Positions 34,121-42,654 of a DNA stretch of 64,000 nucleotides are shown piece by piece (position 1 is the stretch's first letter; every line of letters begins with the position of its first letter). The notes below the pieces were generated by a model that ran no database searches, was not told the DNA's origin, and was given only the letters and a program-made list of their open reading frames with translations. Made by a program: the position numbers and the translations under genes. Source of the DNA: SIG587 sp045544035 (GTDB lineage: Bacteria > Bacillota > Clostridia > Oscillospirales > Acutalibacteraceae); NCBI GenBank assembly GCA_045544035.1, contig JAZPYE010000013.1, forward strand, positions 62,001 through 126,000. Reading direction: 5' to 3'.

Positions 34121-35504
34121 ATTTATCTTTTTTATTCATCGGGTTCCATCTGCCGCTTAAAAAGCTTATAAGGAACAGTGCGCAAAGGGTTAAATTGTGC
34201 GCCACCATACAGCCCCAGGCACTTACAAGGCCAAAACCTAAAAGCTGGGTGCAAATGAAGGTGCCCACAATTCTGATTCCCCACATGGTTAAAATATTAT
34301 AAATAAATGGCGGCTTTGTGTTGCCAATTCCCTGCATCATACCCTCCACCACAATGGTGAAGCCGAAAAACGGCTCTGAAAGAGCAACCATTTTAAGAAC
34401 TGTGGAGCCCAGGTTTATTACCTCCTCACTGCTTGAAAAGAGTGAGACAAGGGGTTTTGCCGCAAGGAAAAGTGCCGCACCGGAAATGACCATAAGCCCA
34501 ATTTCAATGGGAATGAGCATTTTGCAAAGGGATTTCATTTTTTTGTTATCCCCTGCACCATAGGCATTGCCTGCAAGGGTTGCGGCTGCAGTTTGCATTC
34601 CGTAACCCGGAATGTAGAAAAGGGATTCCACCGTGTTTGCCACCGTGTGGGCAGCCATTGCTGCCGAGCCCACCGAGTTAACCATTGCGGCAAATACAAC
34701 ATAGCCGAGTGATGTGCCGAACCTTTGGAAAAAGTTGGGCACCGAAATTTTAAAGCAAGGAATAAGCAGCTTTAAATCGGGTTTAAAGCTTTGCCCCTTA
34801 GGGGAAATTACCTTGTGCCTTAAAAGTGAAACGGTGAGCAAAACACCACCAAGGATGAAGGCAAGAGCCGAAGCCGCCGCGGCACCCAAAACGCCAAAGC
34901 CAAGTCCAAAAACCTTGAAAGTGGCGCCAAAAAGACTTACCTGCCGTGTTTCATAAATAAAGAAAAAGTTTAAAACAATGTTGGTAATGTTAACCGCAAT
35001 TCCAACCTTCATTGGAGTTTTGGTATCTCCCGCAGCGCGAAGAATCGTTGAAAAAATGGTCGTTGCGGTGCGGAAGAGCATTGGTGTGTAAATAATAAAG
35101 AAATACTGCCCCGATATGTCCCTTATGCTCTCATCAACCTGCATAAGAACAGGGATGATACCACTAAGACTTAAGGTTAACGCGGTAAAAAATAAGCCAA
35201 TAACAAGGGTTACTGTTACCGCCTGTGCCGAAAGTTTTTTAGCCCTTTCCTCATCATCGGCGCCAAATGCCTGGGCAATTTGGGAAAGAAAGCCTATGGA
35301 AATAGCAGCTATACTGCTGCCGATAAGCCAGTTAACCGAGGTTGTCGATCCTACCGCCGCCACCGCATCGGTTCCGAGAACGCCCACCATAGCCGTGTCA
35401 ATATACTGAACGGCGGTTTGCATTAGCTGTTCGAGCATGGTGGGCCAGGCCAGTGCCCAAATGATGCCCGCCATAGCAAATTTGTTTGTTTTTTTCACGA
35501 GCAT
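34119..35504 (-). CDS. MATE-family efflux transporter
   Basis: A 12-helix Na+/H+-coupled multidrug and toxin extrusion protein. It shows the early AWPTMLEQLMQTAVQYIDTAMVG segment typical of MATE helix 1 and internal two-fold similarity (for example PGYGMQTAAATLAGNAYGAG in the second half). The start is uncertain: ATG 35504 (MLVKKTNKFAM, preceded by GGGTGG) is chosen over the in-frame ATG at 35528, which has no recognisable RBS. About 461 residues, a normal length. The substrate cannot be predicted. Confidence 0.9.
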   Translation of the reverse strand: MLVKKTNKFAMAGIIWALAWPTMLEQLMQTAVQYIDTAMVGVLGTDAVAAVGSTTSVNWLIGSSIAAISIGFLSQIAQAFGADDEERAKKLSAQAVTVTLVIGLFFTALTLSLSGIIPVLMQVDESIRDISGQYFFIIYTPMLFRTATTIFSTILRAAGDTKTPMKVGIAVNITNIVLNFFFIYETRQVSLFGATFKVFGLGFGVLGAAAASALAFILGGVLLTVSLLRHKVISPKGQSFKPDLKLLIPCFKISVPNFFQRFGTSLGYVVFAAMVNSVGSAAMAAHTVANTVESLFYIPGYGMQTAAATLAGNAYGAGDNKKMKSLCKMLIPIEIGLMVISGAALFLAAKPLVSLFSSSEEVINLGSTVLKMVALSEPFFGFTIVVEGMMQGIGNTKPPFIYNILTMWGIRIVGTFICTQLLGFGLVSAWGCMVAHNLTLCALFLISFLSGRWNPMNKKDK

Positions 35505-35607
35505 CACCACCCGAAAAAATATGAGCATAGCAAAAAACAGACCGCATTTGTGTTTTCACGCAAATAACGAGCCTGTCCTAATGCTTACCGATATTTCTGT
35601 TTAAAAT

Positions 35608-35871
35608 TTAAGCGTCTTTCTTGTTAAGACGGCAAACCAAAGCAGATTTCTTTCTAGCAGCGGTATTCTTATGAAGAATTCCTTTGGAAGCAGCCTGGTC
35701 AATTTTTTTAACAGCGGCTTTAACTACCTCACCTGCGTTATCAGCATTTGAGCTAACTGCAGCATCGGCTTTTTTTAGTGCGGTGTGCAATGCAGAACGG
35801 TATGCTCTGTTGCGAAGATTGTTAGCCTCACTTACAAGGACACGCTTCTTTGCGGATTTAATATTGGGCAT
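35608..35871 (-). CDS. rpsT: 30S ribosomal protein S20
   Basis: An 87-residue, Lys/Ala-rich protein with the S20 start MPNIKSAKKRVLVSEANNLRNRAYRSALHT-type helix and the conserved C-terminal HKNTAARKKSALVCRLNK. RBS GGGAGGTG precedes the ATG and a promoter is at 35906-35934. S20 binds 16S rRNA early in 30S assembly. The neighbourhood rpsT (divergent)-gpr-spoIIP is a recurring Clostridia arrangement. Clear assignment. Confidence 0.97.
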   Translation of the reverse strand: MPNIKSAKKRVLVSEANNLRNRAYRSALHTALKKADAAVSSNADNAGEVVKAAVKKIDQAASKGILHKNTAARKKSALVCRLNKKDA

Positions 35872-35905
35872 TCTTACACCTCCCGAAATTTACTCAAGTA
35901 ATAGT

Positions 35906-35934
35906 ATAATACCACTAAATTAATTTTTTTGCAA
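35906..35934 (-). promoter_or_regulatory. rpsT promoter
   Basis: Minus strand TTGCAA (35929-35934), 17 bp, TATTAT (35906-35911). Confidence 0.75.
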
Positions 35935-35989
35935 CACTTTTTTCATATTTTTTTAAAGTTTATCAAATACTAACCTTTGGTGATAGCTT

Positions 35990-36850
35990 ATGAATATAAG
36001 AACCGACCTTGCTCTCGAAGAAAAAGAACTTGAGAACCGAGAAAAATCAGGCATTCTTTTTGATGAAAAAAATAAGGGCGATATCAAGATAACCCACATC
36101 AGGGTTTTAAACAGTGCAGGCGAAAAGGCGCTCAGAAAACCCGTTGGTGATTATGTCACCGTAGAAATTCCGAATCTCGAAAATCACGGCGGTAGCTTTG
36201 AAAGCGCAACCGAAATAATCAGTGAAGAACTAAAAAATATTGCGGGAACCGATTTTAAAAATGTTCTCGTTGTGGGTATAGGCAACAGCCAAATAACACC
36301 CGATGCGCTGGGCCCGAAAGTAGCAGGCGGTATTCTCGCAACGCGCCACATTGGTTCAGAACTTAAAAAACAGCTTGGTCTTGAAACCTTGAACAGCGTT
36401 TCGGTGCTCTCCCCCGGCGTGCTTGGCCAAACGGGCATTGAACTTTATGAACTGATTGTGGGTGCAGTCAAAACAGTGAAGCCCGATTTAGTCATTGCAG
36501 TCGATGCCCTTGCCGCGCGACGACTTTCACGACTTGGTTGCACCGTTCAAATTTCAAATACGGGCATAACGCCGGGCTCGGGTGTTGATAATGCGCGAAA
36601 AGAAATAAGCCTTAAAACTCTTAATGTTCCCGTTGTTGCCGTGGGCATTCCCACCGTTGTGGATGCCCATACTCTAATTAGCGATTTAGGCGGCACAATT
36701 AAGGCTGATTTAAAGGAAAGCGAAAATATGATTGTCACCCCAAAGGGCATTGATTTAATGATTGACCGCGCTGCAGAACTGCTTTCCTTCAGCCTTAACA
36801 CCTTTTTACAGCCGCATCTTGACAAGGAAACCCTGCGTGCCTTGGTATAA
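35990..36850 (+). CDS. gpr: Germination protease GPR
   Basis: Aspartic-type endoprotease (A25) that degrades small acid-soluble proteins during spore germination. Its 286 residues start MNIRTDLALEEKELE; this type of N-terminal segment is the auto-processed propeptide in the family. Conserved blocks are VVGIGNSQITPDALGPKVAGGILATRH, LSPGVLGQTGIE, VIAVDALAARRLSRLGCTVQISNTGI-PGSGV and VGIPTVVDA. RBS GGTGAT is six bases upstream. The upstream region (TTCATATTT then AATACTA about 18 bp later) loosely resembles a forespore sigma-G promoter; this is weak. The gene shows that the organism makes spores or descends from a spore former. Confidence 0.96.
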   Translation: MNIRTDLALEEKELENREKSGILFDEKNKGDIKITHIRVLNSAGEKALRKPVGDYVTVEIPNLENHGGSFESATEIISEELKNIAGTDFKNVLVVGIGNSQITPDALGPKVAGGILATRHIGSELKKQLGLETLNSVSVLSPGVLGQTGIELYELIVGAVKTVKPDLVIAVDALAARRLSRLGCTVQISNTGITPGSGVDNARKEISLKTLNVPVVAVGIPTVVDAHTLISDLGGTIKADLKESENMIVTPKGIDLMIDRAAELLSFSLNTFLQPHLDKETLRALV

Positions 36851-36874
36851 GCGCTCCCTTTGTCCCATATAATT

Positions 36875-37152
36875 TAGGGTAGAGCTAATAATCCAAACTC
36901 CGTTTTGAAAAGGCGGATTTTTGCTCATACTTTGTTAAAATACTCGTTAATCTGGCAGGATTAACTGCGTTTTGTGCCGCGTCTGAACAAAAATCCGCTC
37001 TTTTAAAAATCTTTGACCTCAAAGAGAGAAGATTTCGAGTGATTTTTATTCAGTACAGGCGCAGTAAGGCTGACGCCTTACAAGAATGGATTGGGTAAAA
37101 AGCGCCGAAATAAGCCACTTTGAGGCGGGTTCGGATTATTAGCTCTACCCTA
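36875..37152 (+). repeat. Structured 278-bp element with 20-bp inverted ends (copy 1)
   Basis: Perfect terminal inverted repeat TAGGGTAGAGCTAATAATCC (36875-36894) with its complement at 37133-37152. Inside are paired arms 36908-36923 / 36988-37004, an inner hairpin GTTAATC/GATTAAC (36946-36965), and a hairpin GTAAGGCTGACGCCTTAC (37064-37081) enclosed by GGCGC/GCGCC. It fills the gpr-spoIIP gap and its right end touches the spoIIP start region. The element at 49195-49470 has the same plan at the same offsets. Confidence 0.75.
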
Positions 37153-37166
37153 TGGGAGTGATTATT

Positions 37167-38186
37167 TTGAAGGAAAGAAGTGCCACGCTGTTTTTATGCC
37201 TTGCAGGCATTTTTTGTTTTATAATATGTCTTTTAACGGGCTATTCCTCATTAAACGGCGGGGTGCCACAGCTTTTTTCACCGCCCACCTTTTTTGAAAA
37301 TGATACCTCATCAAAAAATACTGCTATAGAGGGTGAAAGCAGCGCTTTAACCGAAAAAGAAAGCGCAAGCACCTCCTCTTTTTCATCAGAAATTCCTGCC
37401 GCATCAAGCGGGCAGGCGCTCGGCGCCATTAAAAAAACCTTCTTTTCACCCACTGCCGCAGGGCTTAACCTAAACAATGTTCAAATCAACAATAAAACCA
37501 ATACATCAATTAATATTTTAGAATTTTTAAAGACCGAAATCCCCTTTAAAATTGAAGGCGATGCCATAGAGGTTCTGATTCTTCACACCCACACCACTGA
37601 AAGCTATATGTCTTATAACCGCAATTATTACACCGCCACCGACTCCTCCCACTCAAATGATGAAACAAAAAATATGGTGGCCATTGGTACGGTGTTTGAA
37701 AAAAAACTAACCGCCGCAGGCATAAAGGTCATACACTCAAAGGTTGTTCACGACTACCCCTCTTATTCGGGCAGCTATGATAAAAGCAGTGAGACCATAA
37801 ATGCAGTTTTAAAAGAATACCCAACGGTGAAAATTGTGCTCGACCTCCACCGTGACAGCATTGCCGATGGCTCGGGTGGCAAAATAAAGCCCGTTGTTTC
37901 CATCGGCGGCAAAGATGCGGCGCAGGTTATGCTTGTTATGGGGAATAATTTCAGCACCTGGAAAAACAATTTCTCCCTTGCCGTTCGGTTTCATCAGACA
38001 ATGCAGGTTATGTACCCCGGTCTTGCAAGACCCATTTCTCTTTACAACAAAACATATAACCAAAACCTTTCAAACGGCGCCATGCTAATTGAGGTCGGCA
38101 CCGATGCAAACACCCTTGAGGAGGCGCTTTACGGCGCCCAGCTCTGCTCAAACGCGTTAGTGAGCCTTCTCAACACGCTAAAATAA
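37167..38186 (+). CDS. spoIIP: Stage II sporulation protein P
   Basis: Cell-wall amidase/endopeptidase needed with SpoIID and SpoIIM for septal peptidoglycan removal during engulfment. A TM helix near the N-terminus (about residues 5-24) is followed by a Ser/Glu-rich linker and the SpoIIP amidase domain with LILHTHTTESY (catalytic/zinc His), IKVIHSKVVHDYPSYSGSYDKS, IVLDLHRDSI and a C-terminal GAMLIEVGTDANTLEEA. The TTG at 37167 is preferred because GGGAG (37154-37158) lies eight bases upstream; the in-frame ATG at 37152 is the last part of the structured element and has no RBS. Follows gpr, as in other Clostridia. Confidence 0.93.
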   Translation: MKERSATLFLCLAGIFCFIICLLTGYSSLNGGVPQLFSPPTFFENDTSSKNTAIEGESSALTEKESASTSSFSSEIPAASSGQALGAIKKTFFSPTAAGLNLNNVQINNKTNTSINILEFLKTEIPFKIEGDAIEVLILHTHTTESYMSYNRNYYTATDSSHSNDETKNMVAIGTVFEKKLTAAGIKVIHSKVVHDYPSYSGSYDKSSETINAVLKEYPTVKIVLDLHRDSIADGSGGKIKPVVSIGGKDAAQVMLVMGNNFSTWKNNFSLAVRFHQTMQVMYPGLARPISLYNKTYNQNLSNGAMLIEVGTDANTLEEALYGAQLCSNALVSLLNTLK

Positions 38187-38198
38187 AAGGAAAAAACT

Positions 38199-38396
38199 AT
38201 GAAAAACAAAAAACAACGAGCCCGCTTTTTAACAAGCCTTAAAATCTCCTCAATTCTGCTCTTTTGTCTTTGTATCCTGGTAGTAGGTCTTATGATAACC
38301 TATGAGCAGATGCAAATTATAAGCTTTGGGGAATATAAAAAGGCTGTGGAATTCGGTCCTGATTACTTTAGATTTCTGGATTTGGTAATTTACTAA
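38199..38396 (+). CDS. Small membrane protein of unknown function
   Basis: A 65-residue ORF starting 12 bp after spoIIP with AAAAGGA as RBS. A basic N-terminus (MKNKKQRARF) precedes one transmembrane helix (about residues 17-35, ILLFCLCILVVGLMITY) and a short tail with EYKKAVEFGPDYFRFLDLV. It resembles FtsL/DivIC-type or other small bitopic sporulation-associated proteins in size only; I do not recognise a family. Probably co-transcribed with spoIIP. Confidence 0.65.
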   Translation: MKNKKQRARFLTSLKISSILLFCLCILVVGLMITYEQMQIISFGEYKKAVEFGPDYFRFLDLVIY

Positions 38397-38398
38397 AG

Positions 38399-38427
38399 TT
38401 GATTTTTGTCGTTTTTTGCAGTATTAT
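38399..38427 (+). promoter_or_regulatory. Promoter of LtaS-like gene with 5' UTR hairpin
   Basis: TTGATT (38399-38404), 17 bp, TATTAT (38422-38427). The leader then carries AAATTTACA (38428-38436) and its complement (38454-38462) around a loop that contains the only RBS-like AGGA, so the hairpin could affect translation. Confidence 0.6.
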
Positions 38428-38464
38428 AAATTTACAAGTTTATCGGACAGGACTGTAAATTTTT

Positions 38465-40450
38465 ATGAATTTCAAAAAACTTAAATCACATTCCGATTTA
38501 TTTTTGTTCTTCTTCGTCTCCATCCTTTATATGGAACTTATCTTAAGGGGCGCCACCTGTGATGCTTTTTTCACCACAGGGCTTATTTTCCTACCCCTAT
38601 TTTCGGCCTGCGCCGCCCTTGTTTTTAAGGTTATCTGCTCCCTTTTTGGAGAAAAAGTAAACCATATTTTAACAGGAGTTATCATATCCGTTATTTTTGT
38701 GCTTTTTGCCACCCAGGCAGTTTATCACGACTTTTTCGGAAAATATTTAATTGTTTTTTCCCTTACAGCAGGTGGTGCCGACCAGATTATTGCCGAAGGT
38801 CTTCTCTCCTCCACCATTTCGGCCATTGTTAAGGGGCTTCCCACAATTTTAATTTTATCATTCCCACTTGTTATATTTTTCACCGTTGGCAAAAAAAAGC
38901 TTAATTTTCAAAATCTGAATATAAAGCTTGCGGCTTTAGGGACTGCCGCCGTAGTTGTCTTGCATTTTATAACCGTTGGTTTTATTTGCATAAGCCCCTC
39001 TAACAAGCCCCTTTATTTTGGCGCCTTTGACCCCAATTTAACCGTTTCTTCCTTCGGCCTTATGCGCACCGAGGCAATGGATTTAAAGTTTAACCTTTTA
39101 GGCATTCCTCAAAAGGTTTATTTAAGCGTTGAAACCGATGTTCTAAACAGCGAAGCCCAAACAGGCGAAGCCAATGTTCAAAACATCGATTTTTCATCCT
39201 TAATAAATAAAGAAACCGATAACGAAATAAATTATATTCATCAGTATTTCAGCACCCAGTCCCCCTCCTATAAAAATGATTACACAGGCTATTTTGAGGG
39301 ATATAATCTGATTTTTATGGTTGCAGAGGGTTTTTCGCCCTATGCTGTCGATAAGGATTTAACCCCTAACCTTTATAAAATGAGCAATGAGGGTTTTAAT
39401 TTCACAAACTTTTACACACCCCTTTGGGGCGTTTCCACCTCCGACGGGGAATATACCGCCTGCACGGGGCTTATTCCGAAATCTGGGGTCTGGAGCTTTT
39501 ATAAATCAAGTGAAAATTTAATGCCCTACTGCCTCGGTAATCAGTTTAAGGCAAGCGGCGTAGAAAATCTTTTTGCCTACCACAACAACACACATTCTTT
39601 CTATCACCGCGATTTGTCCCACCCCAATATGGGATATACATATAAAGGTGTAGGCAACGGTCTCGAAGCCTTTATAACCGATTGCTGGCCCCAAAGCGAC
39701 CTTGAAATGATAAACGGCACCGCTGATGACTTTATTTCTTCCACCGAGCCTTTCCACGCCTATTATATGACGGTGAGCGGCCACCTTGAATATGACAAAA
39801 CCAACGCAATGGTGAGAAAAAATTGGGATCTTGTCGAAAATCTTGAGGTTCCCGACAAGATAAAGGCCTACTATGCGGCTAACATTGAGCTTGACAAAGC
39901 TGTTGGCGTTTTAATGGAAAAATTAGAGGCAGCAGGTGTTGCAGATAAAACCGTTATAGCCATAACCCCCGACCATTATCCTTACGGATTAGAGGAGGGC
40001 GAGGATGAAAAAACAAAGTATCAATACTTTGATTTTCTTGCAGGTCACAAAATCGACACAGATTTTGAGCTTTATAAAAGCAATTTTCTTGTTTACTGTC
40101 CATCCATGGCAGAGCCTGTCACCGTTACAAAATATTGCTCCTCCCTTGATGTTCTGCCAACCCTTTTAAACCTGTTTGGCTTTAGCTATGACTCCCGCCT
40201 TTTAATGGGCAATGATATTTTATCACCTGCTGAGGACCTTGTGATTTTTGCCGATCGTTCCTTCATCACCTCAAAGGGTAAATATAACGCCTCGGAAAAT
40301 AAATTCACCCCACACAGCGGTGTGACCTTTAAAAGTGATAAGGAACAAAAGGAATATGTAGAGCAAATCAGCAATATCGTTAACAATAAATTCCAAATTT
40401 CGGCACTGATTCTCGACACCGATTATTACGGTAAAGTTTTTAGTAAATAA
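38465..40450 (+). CDS. LtaS-like sulfatase-family membrane enzyme
   Basis: A 661-residue protein with five predicted N-terminal helices (about residues 10-185) and an extracellular sulfatase-fold domain. Conserved metal and nucleophile motifs of the lipoteichoic acid synthase family are seen: LIFMVAEGFSPYAV (metal Glu), WGVSTSDGEYTACTG (Thr nucleophile region), YMTVSGHLEYD and ITPDHYPYG (metal Asp/His). LtaS enzymes transfer glycerophosphate from phosphatidylglycerol to polymer; the exact polymer here is not certain. It has its own promoter and a strong hairpin follows. Confidence 0.88.
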   Translation: MNFKKLKSHSDLFLFFFVSILYMELILRGATCDAFFTTGLIFLPLFSACAALVFKVICSLFGEKVNHILTGVIISVIFVLFATQAVYHDFFGKYLIVFSLTAGGADQIIAEGLLSSTISAIVKGLPTILILSFPLVIFFTVGKKKLNFQNLNIKLAALGTAAVVVLHFITVGFICISPSNKPLYFGAFDPNLTVSSFGLMRTEAMDLKFNLLGIPQKVYLSVETDVLNSEAQTGEANVQNIDFSSLINKETDNEINYIHQYFSTQSPSYKNDYTGYFEGYNLIFMVAEGFSPYAVDKDLTPNLYKMSNEGFNFTNFYTPLWGVSTSDGEYTACTGLIPKSGVWSFYKSSENLMPYCLGNQFKASGVENLFAYHNNTHSFYHRDLSHPNMGYTYKGVGNGLEAFITDCWPQSDLEMINGTADDFISSTEPFHAYYMTVSGHLEYDKTNAMVRKNWDLVENLEVPDKIKAYYAANIELDKAVGVLMEKLEAAGVADKTVIAITPDHYPYGLEEGEDEKTKYQYFDFLAGHKIDTDFELYKSNFLVYCPSMAEPVTVTKYCSSLDVLPTLLNLFGFSYDSRLLMGNDILSPAEDLVIFADRSFITSKGKYNASENKFTPHSGVTFKSDKEQKEYVEQISNIVNNKFQISALILDTDYYGKVFSK

Positions 40451-40455
40451 TTTTT

Positions 40456-40490
40456 GAGGGCAGATGAAAATCATCTGCCCTCTTGACTTT
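40456..40490 (+). terminator. Hairpin after LtaS-like gene
   Basis: GAGGGCAGATGA / TCATCTGCCCTC, 12-bp stem with AAA loop; the following T-run is short because the next promoter -35 (TTGACT) starts there. Confidence 0.75.
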
Positions 40491-40510
40491 TGAATTTTTA
40501 GAGATATAAT
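40483..40510 (+). promoter_or_regulatory. Promoter of metal-efflux operon
   Basis: TTGACT (40483-40488), 16-bp spacer, TATAAT (40505-40510), located directly before the ArsR-type operator. Confidence 0.8.
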
Positions 40511-40520
40511 AAAATAAACA

Positions 40521-40538
40521 ATTGAATAATTGTTCAAT
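40521..40538 (+). promoter_or_regulatory. ArsR/CadC-type operator
   Basis: Near-perfect dyad ATTGAATAATTGTTCAAT covering the expected transcription start. It fits the ATA-TTGAACAATTATTCAA type sites bound by CadC/SmtB regulators, and the operon encodes such a regulator. Confidence 0.75.
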
Positions 40539-40564
40539 CGTTCTAATTTAATGGAGGTGTCATT

Positions 40565-40783
40565 ATGACAAAAACATATAACATTGAGGTAGATTGCGCT
40601 AACTGTGCAAATAAAATGGAGGCCGCCGCCAAAAAAGTGGCAGGGGTTAAATCGGTGACCGTTTCCTTTATGACCCTCAAAATGATGGTGGAATTTTGCG
40701 AGGGTGCCGATGAAGCCACAGTTATGAAGGCGGTTTTAAAGGCCTGCCGCAAGGTTGAAAGCGATTGTGAGATTTACCTATGA
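40565..40783 (+). CDS. Stand-alone heavy-metal-associated (HMA) domain protein
   Basis: A 72-residue ferredoxin-fold metal-binding domain, DCANCANKMEAAAKKVAGVKS-type start with the CxxC pair (CANC, residues 11-14) and a C-terminal CRKVESDCEIYL adding two more Cys. In CadA/ZntA this domain is normally the N-terminus of the pump; here it is separate and overlaps the pump ATG by four bases (ATGA). It probably delivers Zn, Cd or Pb to the ATPase. RBS GGAGGTG. Confidence 0.9.
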   Translation: MTKTYNIEVDCANCANKMEAAAKKVAGVKSVTVSFMTLKMMVEFCEGADEATVMKAVLKACRKVESDCEIYL

Positions 40784-42651
40784 CAAGAAAACAAAAAAAG
40801 ACACTCTTTAGAATTATAATTGCCGCTGTGCTTTTCTTTTTGGGGCTGTTTTTACCCCTTAATGAAGCGTTTAAGCTTATTCCCTTCCTTCTCGCTTATT
40901 TCATTATCGGCTATGACATTTTAATAAAATCTGTTAAGGGAATTATAAATCTTCAGCCCTTTGATGAAAATTTCCTTATGGCGGTTGCCACCATTGGCGC
41001 CTTTGCACTCGGTGAATATCACGAGGGCGTTGCCGTTATGCTTCTTTACCAAATCGGTGAGCTTTTTCAAAGCTATGCCATTGGCAAAAGCCGTAAAAGC
41101 ATTTCTTCCCTTATGGAAATCCGCCCCGATTTTGCAAGGGTTGAAAAAAACGGTGAATATAACATTGTTTCCCCTGATGCAGTGTCGGTTGGAGAAATCA
41201 TCACCGTTTTTGCAGGGGAAAGAATCGCTCTTGACGGCATTATCCTTTCGGGCAGTGCCGATGTTGACACCCGCGCCCTTACAGGAGAAAGCGCACCCCA
41301 GGCACTGAGTGAAAACGACTGTGTTTTCGGCGGCAGCGTGAATTTAAACGGTGTTCTTAAAATTAAAACCACAGCACAGTTTAAAGATTCCACCGTTTCG
41401 AAAATTTTATCCCTTGTGGAAAACGCCGCCTCGAAAAAGTCAAAATCAGAAAACTTTATTTCCCGCTTTTCAAGAATTTATACACCCGCGGTTTGCATAT
41501 CGGCACTTGTTATCGGCGGTATTTTCCCGCTCCTTGCTTCCCTTTTCACAAAAACCTCTCCCGATTTTGTTCCCTTTATTTACAGGGCGCTTACCTTCCT
41601 TGTTATAAGCTGTCCCTGCGCCTTTGTAATCAGCATTCCTTTAAGCTTTTTTGCAGGAATTGGCAGCGCAGGAAAAGAGGGAATTTTAATTAAAGGCGCC
41701 AACCACCTTGAAGCGCTCTCAAAGGTTAAGCACCTTGTTTTTGATAAAACAGGCACCGTTACAAAGGGTGTTTTCAGGGTTGTGGGAGTTCATCACTCTG
41801 CCCTTAATGAAACCCAGCTTTTAAACCTTGCAGCCCTTGCCGAAAGCGGTTCGAACCACCCCATTGCCGCCTGCATAAAAGAGGCGGCTGAAACGGGTCT
41901 TGATACACAGCGTGTAAGCGAAATAAAGGAACTTGGCGGTCTTGGCGTTTCCTGTCTTATTGATGGCGAACAGGTGCTCGTTGGCAATTCAAAACTAATG
42001 CACGAAAAGAATATTGCTTTTCAGGAGTGCACCCACTTTGGAACCACCATCCACGTGGCTAAAAATGGTGACTATCTCGGTCACATTCTCATTCGTGACA
42101 CCGTTAAAAAGGAGGCAGCCGAAGCGCTTAACTCTCTTAAAAAATTAGGAATTAAAAGCACCGCTATGCTAACGGGTGATAGAGAATCGGCCGCAAAAGA
42201 CATTGCCGAAAAGCTAGATTTTGACAGGGCGGTTTACGGGCTTCTCCCCCACCAAAAGGTTGAAACGGTTGAAAAGCTGCTAAATGAAATTAAGGATAAA
42301 GAAAAACTGGCCTTTGTGGGCGATGGCATTAACGATGCGCCGGTTTTGACACGCTCTGATGTAGGAATTGCCATGGGCGCCCTGGGCTGTGATGCCGCCA
42401 TTGAGGCCGCCGATGTTGTGCTTATGGATGATAATCTTTTAAAACTGCCAAAGGCAATAAGAATTTCTAAAAAATGCATGGGCATTGTAATGCAAAACAC
42501 CTGCTTTGCCATTATCATAAAATTCTTGTTCCTCATTTTAAGCACCCTGGGATATTCCGAAATGTGGTTTGCTGTTTTCGCCGATGTAGGCGTTATGATT
42601 CTCGCCGTGCTTAATGCCCTCAGGGCACTTCACATTAAATCGGAGGAATAA
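40780..42651 (+). CDS. Zn/Cd/Pb-type P1B ATPase
   Basis: A 623-residue heavy-metal exporting ATPase of the CadA/ZntA class. Helices in the N-terminal part are followed by an actuator domain with TGES (ALTGESAPQ), the ion-pathway motif SCPCAFVIS, phosphorylation site DKTGTVTKG, GSNHPIAACI (HP locus), LTGDRES and GDGINDAPVL. CPC and the linked CadC-like regulator indicate divalent soft metals rather than copper. The N-terminal HMA domain is a separate gene just upstream. ATG 40780 overlaps that gene's stop. Confidence 0.95.
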   Translation: MTRKQKKTLFRIIIAAVLFFLGLFLPLNEAFKLIPFLLAYFIIGYDILIKSVKGIINLQPFDENFLMAVATIGAFALGEYHEGVAVMLLYQIGELFQSYAIGKSRKSISSLMEIRPDFARVEKNGEYNIVSPDAVSVGEIITVFAGERIALDGIILSGSADVDTRALTGESAPQALSENDCVFGGSVNLNGVLKIKTTAQFKDSTVSKILSLVENAASKKSKSENFISRFSRIYTPAVCISALVIGGIFPLLASLFTKTSPDFVPFIYRALTFLVISCPCAFVISIPLSFFAGIGSAGKEGILIKGANHLEALSKVKHLVFDKTGTVTKGVFRVVGVHHSALNETQLLNLAALAESGSNHPIAACIKEAAETGLDTQRVSEIKELGGLGVSCLIDGEQVLVGNSKLMHEKNIAFQECTHFGTTIHVAKNGDYLGHILIRDTVKKEAAEALNSLKKLGIKSTAMLTGDRESAAKDIAEKLDFDRAVYGLLPHQKVETVEKLLNEIKDKEKLAFVGDGINDAPVLTRSDVGIAMGALGCDAAIEAADVVLMDDNLLKLPKAIRISKKCMGIVMQNTCFAIIIKFLFLILSTLGYSEMWFAVFADVGVMILAVLNALRALHIKSEE

Positions 42652-42654
42652 CAA

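Noticed and set aside
36875..37152. Ordinary MITE with conserved terminal inverted repeats
   Set aside because: The second copy has different terminal sequences, so a transposase could not recognise both by sequence; shared structure is the better description. A very old MITE is not fully excluded.
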